Shown here piece by piece: positions 37,378-47,026 of a stretch of DNA of 64,000 nt. The position numbers were made by a program, and so were the translations under genes. The notes beneath the pieces were generated by a model. The model did not search any database and had not been told where the DNA came from. It saw only the letters and a program-made list of their open reading frames with translations. Numbering within the stretch: the first letter of the stretch is position 1; every line of letters starts with the position of its first letter. The DNA comes from Rhizobium leguminosarum. GTDB taxonomy: Bacteria > Pseudomonadota > Alphaproteobacteria > Rhizobiales > Rhizobiaceae. The DNA lies in NCBI RefSeq assembly GCF_001679785.1, contig NZ_CP016286.1, positions 2,728,001-2,792,000 of the forward strand. The letters run 5' to 3'.

Positions 37378-37476
37378 CAAGAGGTATGCACTCCGCCACT
37401 AATATCTGTTATCATTCAAAGCATTATCGTCATATTGGGTAAGCGATTGTTGTTGAATTCCACAAACACCAAGAAC

Positions 37477-37541
37477 TCCCTCATTCCTGTTCTTGTCACA
37501 GGAATCCAGCAGTCGCGCGTCCGCGCGACAAGAGACTCATC
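37477..37541 (+). repeat. Hairpin element, family D copy 2
   Basis: The order is CTCCCTCATTCCTGTTC, TTGTCACAGGAATCCAGCA, stem GTCGCGC / GCGCGAC with loop GTCC (37513-37530), then GACTCAT. It ends at the stop codon of the GIY-YIG gene. Confidence 0.75.
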
Positions 37542-37544
37542 TTC

Positions 37545-37835
37545 TCACAAACCCAAAAGATGAAACGAGATATCCTCCCATTCGGGATTCTCCCTCTCGA
37601 TGAGATTAAGCTTCCACTGCCGCGGCCATTTCTTGATCGTTTTCTCGCGCGTGATCGCAGTCGTCAGGAGGTCGTACTCCTCGAACCAGGCTAAAATCTT
37701 GACGCCATATCTCGACGTAAAGCCCGGCGTCAGTTCATTCTGGTGTTCGTACAAACGCCCTGCCAGATCGCGCGTCACGCCAATATAGAGCGTGCCGTTG
37801 CGCTTCGATGCGAGAATTAGACATAGGCCCTTCAT
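37545..37835 (-). CDS. GIY-YIG domain protein
   Basis: This 96-residue single-domain protein has the LYIGV (YIG) motif in NGTLYIGVTRDLAGRLYEH and the catalytic Arg/Glu region TREKTIKKWPRQWKLNLIERENPEWEDI. Small stand-alone GIY-YIG proteins of this type are widespread in rhizobia, often in several copies. Their role, possibly DNA cleavage or repair, is unknown. The first GIY tyrosine is represented by the upstream CLILASKRNG, so it is degenerate. It ends beside a family D element. Confidence 0.8.
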   Translation of the reverse strand: MKGLCLILASKRNGTLYIGVTRDLAGRLYEHQNELTPGFTSRYGVKILAWFEEYDLLTTAITREKTIKKWPRQWKLNLIERENPEWEDISFHLLGL

Positions 37836-37997
37836 GGCGGAAGATTGGCACACGTCGTGCCAAAAGGCACCTGGAGAGACCACCGATCACCAATTTCGAT
37901 TCCGGATCAACCACTTCAAGAGGCGAGCGGAATCATCTCTCGAATAACTTCACACGGCAGATGACGAAAAGGCCGCGCAGGGCGGCCCCGTTACCGC

Positions 37998-38388
37998 TCA
38001 CATCTTCGCCAGCAGCTCCGCCAGTTGGTCAGCAGCCTTGCCCCATCCTTCGTGGAAACCCATCTTCTCGTGTGCTTCCTTGTCCTCGGCGCGCCAGTGC
38101 AGCGCCTTGGCCGTATATTTCGTGCGACCGTTGCCGAGATCTTCGAGCAGGATCACGCCCGTGAAGAAAAGTTTCTCGGAAGGCACCCAGGCGCTGGTAT
38201 AGGCATCGGTGAAGACGATCTTCTCGTTCTCGACGACATCGAGATAGACGCCGTGGTTCGGATACTGAGGGACGCGGCACGAACCACTGCTTCAGCAGAT
38301 CGGGATCAGTCCATGCTTTGTAGATCTTCTCGCGCGGCGCGTCGAATTCGCGAACGAGGACGAGTTCATGTTGCGTGCTGGCGGTCAT
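37998..38388 (-). pseudogene. SRPBCC/AHSA1-type protein gene, internally deleted and frameshifted
   Basis: The first part (MTASTQHELVLVREFDAPREKIYKAW, DPDLLKQWFVPRP) is a normal START-like N-terminus. After that the frame is nonsense, while the neighbouring frame continues with QYPNHGVYLDVV, ENEKIVFTDAYTSAW and KMGFHEGWGKAADQLAELL, a normal C-terminus. Comparison with the family pattern indicates that roughly 25-30 codons are missing at about 38280-38290, with loss of frame. It neighbours an ECF42-type sigma factor and YCII gene, a usual trio. Confidence 0.8.
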
Positions 38389-38488
38389 TTCGACATCTCT
38401 CCATTTGAATGAAACCTGTTTCCTGTCAGGTTGTTACAAGGACGTGTCAGAGTTCGCCGTTCCGACAACGCGCCGGCTTTTTCGCATT

Positions 38489-39748
38489 TTATTTTGCGAT
38501 CGGCTGCGTGGCCTCTTCCTGCATCTTGTCGATCTGCCGGCGGATATGGGCTGCCTCAGCCGCCGAATGGGCCAGTGCAATGGCGCGGTCGAAGGCTTCG
38601 CGCGCCTGGCTGGTCAAGCCAAGCTGCTTCAGCAGTCCGCCCCGTAAGCCGTGATAGTAGAAATAGCCGCCGAGTTTTTCGCCAAGCGGATCGATGAGGT
38701 CGAGCGCATCCTGCGCACCCTGGAGCTTGGAGACGACGACGGCCCGGTTCAGCGTTATGACAGGCGATGGCTGGAGACGCTCCAACGCGCGATAGAGCAG
38801 ATCGATCTCCACCCAGTCGGTATCCTCAGCGCGTTTTGCGCGGGAGTGAACGGCGGCAATCGCTGCCTGAATCTGATAAGGAGCGGGCTTGCGATGGCGC
38901 AGCGCCTTATCGAGCAGCGCCAACGCCTCATTGATGAGCGGTTGGTTCCAGAGCGACCGGTCCTGATCTTCGAGCAGCACGATCTCGTCTCCGGCATTGA
39001 AGCGCGCCGGCCGGCGCGAGATCTGCAGGAGCATGAGCGCAAGCAGCCCCATCAGCTCCGGTTCGGATGGGAAGATATGCAGCATCAAGCGCGCCAGCCG
39101 GATCGCTTCGTCGCTGAAGGCAGCCGCCTCATGCCTGGGATCGGCCTGGCTGTAGCCCTCGTTGAAGATCAGGTAAATCATCGTGCTGACGATCAAGAGC
39201 CGTTCGGCTCTTTCCTGCGGGCTCGGCGTTTCGAAGGGCACGCCAGCCTTGGCGACGCGCGCCTTGGCCCGGGTGATGCGCTGTTCCATGGCGCTTTCGG
39301 AAACCAGGAAGGCACGCGCGATCTGCGGCACCGAAAGGCCGGAGACGATGCGCAGCGCCAGCGCGATCTGCTGGGTTGCCGGCAGATCGGGATGGCAGCA
39401 GATGAACAGCAGCCGCAGAATATCGTCGCGATAATTGGAATCATCCAGCCGCCCGGCGATATCGCTTTCGGCATCCTCGGTATCGGAAATGACGTCTTCA
39501 TCCGGCAGAGCCTGGATCTTTGCCCGCTTGCGCACCGCGTCGATGCCGCTGTTGCGGCCGACGAAGATAAGCCAGGCTGTCGGATCACGCGGCGGCCCTT
39601 TCTCCGGCCATGTCCGGATCGCCCTCAGGCACGCCTCCTGAAACGCCTCTTCCGCTGTATCGAGATTGCGGAAATAGCGCAGCAGTGCGCCGACGGCCTT
39701 TGGCCGGGCCGAGGCAAGTGCGTGGTCGATCCAGGCAATGTCTGTCAT
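38489..39748 (-). CDS. ECF42-type RNA polymerase sigma factor with C-terminal TPR-like extension
   Basis: The 419-residue protein has sigma2 (RYFRNLDTAEEAFQEACLRAIRTWPEKG) and sigma4 (LSVPQIARAFLVSESAMEQRITRAKARV) in the first 190 residues, then a long helical extension (LNRAVVVSKLQGAQDALDLIDPL ...) typical of ECF group 42. These factors have no anti-sigma partner and are coupled to a YCII/DGPF protein, here the next gene, which overlaps by four bases. The inducing signal is unknown. Confidence 0.9.
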   Translation of the reverse strand: MTDIAWIDHALASARPKAVGALLRYFRNLDTAEEAFQEACLRAIRTWPEKGPPRDPTAWLIFVGRNSGIDAVRKRAKIQALPDEDVISDTEDAESDIAGRLDDSNYRDDILRLLFICCHPDLPATQQIALALRIVSGLSVPQIARAFLVSESAMEQRITRAKARVAKAGVPFETPSPQERAERLLIVSTMIYLIFNEGYSQADPRHEAAAFSDEAIRLARLMLHIFPSEPELMGLLALMLLQISRRPARFNAGDEIVLLEDQDRSLWNQPLINEALALLDKALRHRKPAPYQIQAAIAAVHSRAKRAEDTDWVEIDLLYRALERLQPSPVITLNRAVVVSKLQGAQDALDLIDPLGEKLGGYFYYHGLRGGLLKQLGLTSQAREAFDRAIALAHSAAEAAHIRRQIDKMQEEATQPIAK

Positions 39749-40119
39749 GATGAAGCATCTCCCGGCCTGAAGACGTAGAAAGGCCGAATTTCGTAAGAGG
39801 TGGAACCTGGATTGACGGATGAAAGCTGCTTCGAGAAGGCGATCGCCTCGTCGAGCGTTTCAAAGTCGACCACATAGAAGCCGAGAAGCGCCTCTTTCGT
39901 TTCCGCAAAAGGCCCATCGATGACCAAGGGCTCGTCCTTGCCCTTGCGCACTGTGGTCGCAGCCGTGGTCGGCATCAGCCGGCCGACAGGGCCGAGTTTG
40001 CCGGATGCGGCAAGCGGCTCCTGCACGGCGTAGAGTTTCTCCATGACGGCAGCCTCCTCCTCCTTGGTCCAGGCGAAGACGGTTTCCTCATGGGCGTAAC
40101 AAAGGATTGCATAAAGCAT
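39745..40119 (-). CDS. YCII/DGPF-family protein, ECF42 partner
   Basis: The 124-residue protein begins MLYAILCYAHEETVFAW and contains the DGPF motif (VIDGPFAETKEALLGFYVVD) with the following YCII fold. It is co-transcribed before the ECF42 sigma factor gene (ATGA overlap). Its role as a modulator is inferred from conserved linkage. Confidence 0.88.
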   Translation of the reverse strand: MLYAILCYAHEETVFAWTKEEEAAVMEKLYAVQEPLAASGKLGPVGRLMPTTAATTVRKGKDEPLVIDGPFAETKEALLGFYVVDFETLDEAIAFSKQLSSVNPGSTSYEIRPFYVFRPGDASS

Positions 40120-40293
40120 TGCTCACTCCTCTTTCCAAATGACGAAGGAGTAACCGCTTACCCGACAGGCCGCATCAAAAAATTATTGATGGGAAATTCG
40201 TGATCTTCTCGAGCACGGCAACGCCGTGGCTGCAGAAATAGCCGAGTAACTCGCAGAAACGAGCGGAGTTATATCGCGGCTCCATCCGCCCCC

Positions 40294-41787
40294 TTACCCC
40301 TCGCTCAGCGTCCGCTTGACCGCATTCTTCCAACCCTTGAGCTTTGCCGCCCGCACCTTCTCGTCCATCTCGGGCTCGAACCGCCGATCGCGTTTCCAGG
40401 TCGCCGAAAAACCGTCCCGGTCCGGCCACACCCCTGCCCGGCTGCCGGCGAGCCACGCGGCTCCCAGCGCCGTCGTCTCGAGAATGACCGGGCGGTCGAC
40501 CGGGGCATCGAGCAGGTCGGCAAGGCGCTGCATCGTCCAGTTAGAGGCGACCATGCCGCCATCGACGCGCAGCACCGTGTCCTCGGCGCCGTTCTTCCAG
40601 TCCTTCTGCATGGCGTCGAGCAGGTCGCGGGTCTGGTAGCAGACAGCTTCCAGTGCCGCCCGGGAGAGTTCCGCCGGCCTGCTATTGCGCGTCAGCCCGA
40701 AGATCGCGCCGCGCGCCGCAGCATCCCAATGCGGTGCGCCGAGGCCGGTGAAGGCGGGCACGAGATAGACCTCCTGGGTCGGATCGGCCTTTTCGGCAAG
40801 CGCGTTGGTCTCGGCGGCGCTGCCGATGATGCCGAGCCCGTCCCGCAGCCATTGCACCGCGGCGCCGGCGATGAAGATCGAACCTTCCAGCGCATAGGTC
40901 GTCTCGCCGTTCAGGCGGTAGGCGATGGTGGTCAACAGCCGGTTTTTGGATCGCACCATGTCCGCGCCGGTATTGAGCAGCGCGAAACAGCCGGTGCCGT
41001 AGGTTGATTTCATCATGCCCGGCGCAAAACACGCCTGGCCAATGGTCGCTGCCTGCTGGTCGCCGGCCACGCCGAGGATCGGGATAGCAGCACCGAAAAC
41101 ATCAGGATCGACCGTGCCGAAATCGGCGGCGCAATCCTTGACCTCCGGCAGCATGGCGGCGGGGACCCTCAGAATCTCAAGCAGATCCTCGTCCCACATG
41201 TTTTCGGCAATGTTGTACATCAGTGTGCGCGAGGCGTTGGTGGCATCGGTGACGAAGCTCTTGCCACCCGTCAGCCGCCAGATCAGGAAGGTGTCGATCG
41301 TACCGAAGCAGAGATCGCCCTTGGCGGCGCGCGCCCGCGCGCCCTTCACGTTAGCCAGCATCCAGGAGAGCTTGGTGCCGGAAAAATAAGGATCGAGGAT
41401 CAGCCCGGTCTTCCTCGTGAACAGCCGCTCGAGATCCTGCCGTTTCAGATTGTCGCAATAGCTTGCCGTACGCCGGTCCTGCCAGACAATGGCATTCTGG
41501 ATCGGCCGGCCCGTTTCGCGCTCCCAGACGACGACGGTTTCGCGCTGGTTGGTGATGCCGAGCGCTGCAAGATCCCTAGCCTCGATCCCGGCATCGCGCA
41601 GCGCCATGTGGACGGTGGAGACGACCGAATCCCAGATTTCCTCGGGATCGTGCTCGACCCAGCCGGAGCGCGGATAGATCTGGGTAAATTCCTTCTGGCC
41701 CTTGCCGGCGACATGCATGTCGCCATCGAAGACGATCGCCCGCGTCGACGTCGTTCCCTGATCGATCGCCAGAACATATCCGCTCAT
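40294..41787 (-). CDS. glpK: Glycerol kinase
   Basis: This 497-residue FGGY kinase phosphorylates glycerol to glycerol-3-phosphate. Motifs include the opening [33 protein letters not shown], and [12 protein letters not shown]. The phosphate-binding [16 protein letters not shown] and the C-terminal [18 protein letters not shown] are also present. Length is standard. No glpF or glpD is adjacent. The 157 bases to bdhA, which is divergent, contain no obvious operator. Confidence 0.95.
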   Translation of the reverse strand: MSGYVLAIDQGTTSTRAIVFDGDMHVAGKGQKEFTQIYPRSGWVEHDPEEIWDSVVSTVHMALRDAGIEARDLAALGITNQRETVVVWERETGRPIQNAIVWQDRRTASYCDNLKRQDLERLFTRKTGLILDPYFSGTKLSWMLANVKGARARAAKGDLCFGTIDTFLIWRLTGGKSFVTDATNASRTLMYNIAENMWDEDLLEILRVPAAMLPEVKDCAADFGTVDPDVFGAAIPILGVAGDQQAATIGQACFAPGMMKSTYGTGCFALLNTGADMVRSKNRLLTTIAYRLNGETTYALEGSIFIAGAAVQWLRDGLGIIGSAAETNALAEKADPTQEVYLVPAFTGLGAPHWDAAARGAIFGLTRNSRPAELSRAALEAVCYQTRDLLDAMQKDWKNGAEDTVLRVDGGMVASNWTMQRLADLLDAPVDRPVILETTALGAAWLAGSRAGVWPDRDGFSATWKRDRRFEPEMDEKVRAAKLKGWKNAVKRTLSEG

Positions 41788-41944
41788 GAAAACCCTCCCT
41801 CAGCATGTCAATTGTCGAAGCAAATCAATAGGACACGGATGCGGGCGAGAAAAGCGAATAAAGCGGAATTGCCAGCCCGCCGGCTTTGGGCATAACTTCG
41901 CAACCAACGCTGCAACGCAGCATCACGATTTCAGGGAGAACAGC

Positions 41945-42724
41945 ATGAGCAGAACAGTCGTCGTCACGGGTTCCACCAGCGGCATCGGCCTTGCGATCGC
42001 CACTGCCTTCGCCGAAACGGGCGACAACATCGTCATCAACGGTTTCGGAAAGGCCGATGAAATCAAGGCGATCGTCGAACGGCTTGAATCATTGTCCAAA
42101 GGCCGCCGGACGCTCTATCATCCGGCCGACATGACGAAGCCCGCCGAGATTGCCGACCTGATCGAAACGGCAGCGAAGACCTTCGGCGGCGTCGATGTCC
42201 TGGTCAACAATGCCGGCATCCAGCACGTCGAGAAGATCGAGGATTTCCCGATCGACAAATGGGACCAGATCATCGCGATCAACCTGTCGAGTTCATTTCA
42301 TACGATGCGCGCCGCGATCCCGCTGATGAAGGCGAAAAAATACGGCCGCATCATCAACATCGCCTCGGCCCACGGACTTGTCGCCTCCCCCTTCAAATCC
42401 GCCTATGTCGCGGCAAAACATGGTATATTGGGCCTGACCAAGACGGCAGCACTCGAACTTGCCGAGTTCGGCGTAACCGTGAACGCCATCTGCCCCGGTT
42501 ACGTGCTGACGCCGCTCGTCGAGAAGCAGATACCGGATACCGCCAAGGCCCGCGGCATGACCGAGGAACAGGTAAAGAGCGAGGTCATCCTCAAGGCGCA
42601 GCCGACGCATGAATTCGTCAAGGCCGAGGAGATCGGCGCGCTGTCGCTCTACCTTGCCAGCGATGCCGCCCGGCAGGTGACCGGAACGCACATCTCGATT
42701 GACGGTGGATGGACAGCGGCTTAA
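41945..42724 (+). CDS. bdhA: D-3-hydroxybutyrate dehydrogenase
   Basis: This 259-residue short-chain dehydrogenase has TGSTSGIG (NAD site), NNAGIQHVE, the catalytic Ser/Tyr/Lys in SAHGLVASPFKSAYVAAKHG and GYVLTPLVEKQI. These closely match BdhA, which oxidises 3-hydroxybutyrate to acetoacetate in PHB degradation. It is followed after 27 bases by xdhA; a bdhA-xdhA-xdhB operon is known in Sinorhizobium meliloti. ATG 41945 follows GGGAGAAC. Confidence 0.95.
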   Translation: MSRTVVVTGSTSGIGLAIATAFAETGDNIVINGFGKADEIKAIVERLESLSKGRRTLYHPADMTKPAEIADLIETAAKTFGGVDVLVNNAGIQHVEKIEDFPIDKWDQIIAINLSSSFHTMRAAIPLMKAKKYGRIINIASAHGLVASPFKSAYVAAKHGILGLTKTAALELAEFGVTVNAICPGYVLTPLVEKQIPDTAKARGMTEEQVKSEVILKAQPTHEFVKAEEIGALSLYLASDAARQVTGTHISIDGGWTAA

Positions 42725-42751
42725 CCATTTGGAAAAACAACCGGGAATATC

Positions 42752-44218
42752 ATGAACGACAGCATCCGCTTCATCCTGAATGGCGAGGACATCACGCTTA
42801 CCGATGTCGGGCCAACCGAGACGCTTCTCGATTTTTTACGATTGAAGCGACGGCTGACGGGCACCAAGGAAGGATGCGCGGAAGGCGATTGCGGCGCCTG
42901 CACCGTACTCGTCGGACGGCTGGCGGACGGCAAGCTCGCCTATGAATCCGTCAATGCCTGCATCCGTTTCATCGGCTCGCTGCACGCCACCCATGTGGTA
43001 ACGGTCGAGCATCTGGCCGGCAGGGACGGCGCGCTGCATCCGGTGCAGCAGGCACTGGTCGATTGCCACGGCTCGCAATGCGGCTTCTGTACCCCGGGCT
43101 TCGTCATGTCACTTTATGGTCTCTGGCTCGCCAGGGAAAAGCCGAGCCGCCAGGAAATCGAAAAGGCGCTGCAGGGCAATCTCTGTCGCTGCACGGGCTA
43201 TGAGCCGATCGTCAAGGCCGCCGAGCAGGTGAGCCTGATGCGGCCGAGCACGCTCTTCGATCCGCTGGAACGGACGCGCTCTGAAATCGTCGCGCGGCTT
43301 TGGGCAATGCAGGCGAGTGGCACGATCAGGATCGCGAATGGCGAAGACCGGCTGATTGTGCCGGCTTCGATGCAGGCACTGGCCGAAGTCCTCACGCAGG
43401 AACCTGACGCGATTATCGTCGCCGGCGCGACGGATGTCGGCCTCTGGGTGACGAAGCAGATGCGCAGGCTGAGCCCGGTCGTCTTCATCAATCATTTGAG
43501 CGAATTGCAGTCGGTCACGGAAGGCGAGGACGGCGTCGCCATCGGCGCCGGCGTCAGTTACACCAAGGCCTTCGAAGCAATCTCTCAGAAAATCCCGGCG
43601 CTCGGCCGGTTGATCGATCGCGTCGGCGGCGAGCAGGTGCGCAACATGGGCACGATTGGCGGCAACATCGCCAACGGCTCGCCGATCGGCGACAGCCCGC
43701 CGCCACTGATCGCGCTCGGCGCGACGCTCACGCTGCGGTCCCTGGAAGGCCAGCGCAGAATGCCGCTCGAGGATTTCTTCATCGCCTATGGCAAGCAGGA
43801 TCGGAAACCCGGCGAATTCGTCGAGAGCGTCTTCGTTCCCTATCCGGCAGCAGCCAGCCGCTTTGCCGCCTACAAGATCACCAAGCGCCGCGACGAGGAC
43901 ATCACGGCCGTGCTCGGCGCCTTCCTGCTGACGCTCGACGAGGCCGAAATCGTTTCCGACGTCCGCATCGCCTTCGGCGGCATGGCGGCAACGCCGAAAC
44001 GCGCCCGCACGGTGGAGGCCGAGTTGATCGGCAAACCATTGACGGAAGCGACGATCGAGGCAGCCCGACCCGCCTTCGACGCCGATTACCAGCCGCTGAC
44101 CGACTGGCGCGCGACGGCGGAATACCGCCAGCTGACGGCGAAGAACCTGTTGACGCGGTTCTATCTCGAGACCGTGGGCGCGCCGGCGGAACTGAAGCGG
44201 TTCGAGGAGGTGGCGTGA
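42752..44218 (+). CDS. xdhA: Xanthine dehydrogenase, small subunit (FeS/FAD)
   Basis: The 488-residue subunit has two [2Fe-2S] clusters (CAEGDCGACTVLVG and CGSQCGFCTPGF ... GNLCRCTGY). A FAD-binding CODH-type domain follows (AGATDVGLWVTKQ, GTIGGNIANGSPIGDSPP). It passes electrons from the molybdenum subunit to NAD during oxidation of hypoxanthine and xanthine to urate. The following gap to xdhB is 253 bases and is filled by two repeat elements. Confidence 0.94.
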   Translation: MNDSIRFILNGEDITLTDVGPTETLLDFLRLKRRLTGTKEGCAEGDCGACTVLVGRLADGKLAYESVNACIRFIGSLHATHVVTVEHLAGRDGALHPVQQALVDCHGSQCGFCTPGFVMSLYGLWLAREKPSRQEIEKALQGNLCRCTGYEPIVKAAEQVSLMRPSTLFDPLERTRSEIVARLWAMQASGTIRIANGEDRLIVPASMQALAEVLTQEPDAIIVAGATDVGLWVTKQMRRLSPVVFINHLSELQSVTEGEDGVAIGAGVSYTKAFEAISQKIPALGRLIDRVGGEQVRNMGTIGGNIANGSPIGDSPPPLIALGATLTLRSLEGQRRMPLEDFFIAYGKQDRKPGEFVESVFVPYPAAASRFAAYKITKRRDEDITAVLGAFLLTLDEAEIVSDVRIAFGGMAATPKRARTVEAELIGKPLTEATIEAARPAFDADYQPLTDWRATAEYRQLTAKNLLTRFYLETVGAPAELKRFEEVA

Positions 44219-44281
44219 TGGAGAGATCGACCTCCGCTCCCAGATTGCAAGCTTTGATGGGAACAGTCGCGTTCTCCGCCC

Positions 44282-44343
44282 CTCCCTCATTCCTGTGCTT
44301 GTCACAGGAATCCAGTGCGCCCGAGTCTTCGGGCGCGGGAGAC
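44282..44343 (+). repeat. Hairpin element, family D copy 3
   Basis: CTCCCTCATTCCTGTGCTTG, then CACAGGAATCCAG, then an 8-bp stem GCGCCCGA / TCGGGCGC (44317-44336) with loop GTCT, then GGAGAC. It lies between xdhA and xdhB. Confidence 0.75.
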
Positions 44344-44361
44344 CTTTCCTCTGCTTCATAT

Positions 44362-44424
44362 GAGTCATTCACCGCGCAGACGCGCGGTGGCTGGATTCCT
44401 GTGACAGGCACAGGAATGAGGGAG
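44362..44424 (-). repeat. Hairpin element, family D copy 4
   Basis: This is the inverted partner of copy 3. On the minus strand it has the same lead, then stem CACCGCGC / GCGCGGTG (44370-44389) with loop GTCT, then GACTCAT. The two copies face each other inside the xdh operon. Confidence 0.75.
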
Positions 44425-44471
44425 TACGGCGTAACCGCATCCCATCGCTCCCTTCGCGGAGGACACCGCTA

Positions 44472-46811
44472 ATGGATAAGTCCACTTTCGAAGACCGCAA
44501 GACCATCATCGCAGGCCCGATGCACGGCTCGCTGCGGCATGATTCAGCGCATAAGCATGTCACCGGAACCGCTGATTATATCGACGATATTCCCGAACCC
44601 GCAGGTCTGCTGCATGGGGCGCTTGGCCTCTCCGGCCGGGCGCATGCCGAAATCCTCGGCATCGATCTTTCCGCGGTCGCCGCGCATCCCGGCGTCGTCT
44701 GGGTCTTCACCGGCAAGGACGTGCCCGGCATCAACGACGTCAGCTCCAACGGCAGCCATGACGAGCCGCTGCTGGCTGAAACTTTAGTTCAGTTCCACGG
44801 CCAGCCGATCTTTGCCGTCATCGCCGAGACGCGTGATGCCGCCCGCCGCGCCGCGCGGCTGGCGAAGATCGACTATCGCGACCTGCCACATTGGAGTGAC
44901 ATCGACGGCGCGCTCGCCAATGGCGGCCCGCTCGTCATCACTCCGATGACGCTGCGGCGCGGCGAGCCGGACACGGAAATGACGAATGCCGCCATGCGTC
45001 TGAAAGGTCAGATGCGCATCGGCGGGCAGGAGCATTTCTACCTCGAAGGCCATATCGCCGTGGCAATCCCCGGCGAGGATGACGAGGTCACCGTCTGGTC
45101 CTCGACGCAGCACCCGAGCGAGATCCAGCATATCGTCGGCCACGTGCTCGACATCCCCTCCAATGCCGTGACCGTCAATGTGCGCCGCATGGGCGGCGGC
45201 TTCGGCGGCAAGGAGACGCAGGGCAATCAGTTCGCAGCCCTTGCGGCGATCGCCGCCAAGAAGCTCGGCCGCGCCGTCAAATTCCGCCCGGATCGCGACG
45301 AAGACATGAGCGCCACCGGCAAGCGCCACGATTTCCTCGTCGATTATGAGCTCGGCTTCGACGCCGAAGGCCGCATCCATGCGGTAGACGCCACCTATGC
45401 GGCGCGCTGCGGTTTCTCCTCCGACCTCTCAGGACCGGTAACCGACCGTGCCCTCTTCCATGCCGATTCCAGCTATTTCTATCCGCATGTGCATCTGACC
45501 TCGAAGCCGCTGAAGACGCACACCGTCTCCAACACAGCCTTTCGCGGCTTCGGTGGACCGCAGGGCATGCTCGGCGCCGAACGCTTCATCGAGGAGATCG
45601 CCTATGCCGTCGGCAAGGACCCGCTTGATGTCCGCAAACTGAATTTCTACGGCCAGCCGGGCTCGGAGCGCACACTCACCCCCTATCATCAGGAGGTTGA
45701 GGACAATATCATCGCCCGCATCGTCGAGGAGTTGGAGAAAACGGCCGAATACCGGGCGCGGCGCAACGCCATCATCGCCTTCAACCGCGACAGCCGCTAC
45801 ATAAGAAAGGGCATCGCGCTGACACCGGTCAAGTTCGGCATCTCCTTCACCATGACCGCCTTCAACCAGGCAGGCGCCCTCGTCCACATCTACCAGGACG
45901 GCTCGATCCACCTGAACCATGGCGGCACCGAGATGGGCCAGGGCCTCTACACGAAGGTGGCTCAGGTGCTGGCCGACAGCTTCCAGGTCGATAGCGATCG
46001 CGTCAAGATCACCGCGACGACGACAGCTAAGGTGCCGAACACCTCGGCCACCGCAGCCTCCTCCGGCTCGGACTTGAACGGCATGGCCGCCTATGACGCC
46101 GCTCGCCAGATCAAGGAACGGCTTGTCGCCTTTGCCACCGAGAAATGGGATGTTGGGCCTGCCGACGTCGTCTTCCTGCCAAACCGCGTGCGCGTCGGCG
46201 AGATCGAGATCCCCTTCCCCGATTTCATCAAGCAGGCGTATTTCGCCCGCGTCCAGCTTTCCGCGGCCGGCTTCTACAAGACGCCGAAGATCCACTGGGA
46301 CCGCAAAGCCGGCCGCGGCACGCCCTTCTATTATTTCGCCTACGGCGCCTCCTGCACCGAGGTTTCGATCGACACGCTGACGGGCGAATATCTGATCGAC
46401 CGCACCGACATCCTCCACGATGTCGGCCGCTCCCTAAATCCGGCGATCGATATGGGCCAGGTCGAAGGCGCTTTCGTACAGGGATTGGGCTGGCTGACGA
46501 CGGAAGAGCTCTGGTGGGACGACAAGGGCCGGCTGCGCACCCATGCTCCCTCGACCTACAAGATCCCGCTCGCCTCCGACCGCCCGAAGATCTTCAACGT
46601 GCGCCTCGCCGAATGGTCAGAGAATACAGAAGCCACCATCGGCCGCTCCAAGGCCGTCGGCGAACCACCCTTGATGCTGGCGATCTCGGTGCTGGAAGCG
46701 CTGTCGATGGCCGTGGCAAGCGTCGCCAACTACAAAGTCTGCCCGAGGCTCGACGCCCCGGCGACGCCGGAGCGGGTGCTGATGGCGGTCGAGCGGATGA
46801 GGCGGGTGTAG
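44472..46811 (+). CDS. xdhB: Xanthine dehydrogenase, large molybdopterin subunit
   Basis: The 779-residue subunit has Moco-binding GGGFGGKETQ, the FRGFGGPQGM motif, GGTEMGQGLYTKVAQV and the catalytic glutamate in SKAVGEPPLMLAIS near the C-terminus. Length and architecture (Ald_Xan_dh a/b then Moco domain) are normal. It works with XdhA and needs XdhC for cofactor insertion, both in the same cluster. Confidence 0.95.
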   Translation: MDKSTFEDRKTIIAGPMHGSLRHDSAHKHVTGTADYIDDIPEPAGLLHGALGLSGRAHAEILGIDLSAVAAHPGVVWVFTGKDVPGINDVSSNGSHDEPLLAETLVQFHGQPIFAVIAETRDAARRAARLAKIDYRDLPHWSDIDGALANGGPLVITPMTLRRGEPDTEMTNAAMRLKGQMRIGGQEHFYLEGHIAVAIPGEDDEVTVWSSTQHPSEIQHIVGHVLDIPSNAVTVNVRRMGGGFGGKETQGNQFAALAAIAAKKLGRAVKFRPDRDEDMSATGKRHDFLVDYELGFDAEGRIHAVDATYAARCGFSSDLSGPVTDRALFHADSSYFYPHVHLTSKPLKTHTVSNTAFRGFGGPQGMLGAERFIEEIAYAVGKDPLDVRKLNFYGQPGSERTLTPYHQEVEDNIIARIVEELEKTAEYRARRNAIIAFNRDSRYIRKGIALTPVKFGISFTMTAFNQAGALVHIYQDGSIHLNHGGTEMGQGLYTKVAQVLADSFQVDSDRVKITATTTAKVPNTSATAASSGSDLNGMAAYDAARQIKERLVAFATEKWDVGPADVVFLPNRVRVGEIEIPFPDFIKQAYFARVQLSAAGFYKTPKIHWDRKAGRGTPFYYFAYGASCTEVSIDTLTGEYLIDRTDILHDVGRSLNPAIDMGQVEGAFVQGLGWLTTEELWWDDKGRLRTHAPSTYKIPLASDRPKIFNVRLAEWSENTEATIGRSKAVGEPPLMLAISVLEALSMAVASVANYKVCPRLDAPATPERVLMAVERMRRV

Positions 46812-46878
46812 CAGATGGGAACGCGTCCGGCTGGTTTGTCGGCTGAGCAGGACGGGCAGAGAGCTTGGGGTGAGCGAT

Positions 46879-46924
46879 ACCCCCCTCTGTCCTGCCGGAC
46901 ATCTCCCCCACAAGGGGGGAGATC
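46879..46924 (+). repeat. Palindromic repeat, family C, left arm of a 46-bp inverted repeat
   Basis: This stretch is the exact reverse complement of 47027-47072. Each arm also folds internally (ATCTCCCCC-acaa-GGGGGGAGAT). Together they occupy the gap between xdhB and xdhC. Confidence 0.85.
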
Positions 46925-47026
46925 AGCAAGACCGAATGCTCTGCGCCTTACTACCCTGCAGCTACATCGCCAAAGTCCGACTCTACGCTGCGACTTCTCT
47001 GTTCCGGGAAGCCGCTGCCTCATACC

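Noticed and set aside
37170..37415. N-terminal extension of the LLM oxidoreductase
   Set aside because: The frame stays open into a family D repeat, but homologues start at MMELGLYTF and a ribosome-binding site is present there.
40175..40456. Open frame downstream of glpK
   Set aside because: It is another frame of the glpK 3' end and spacer, with no family signature.
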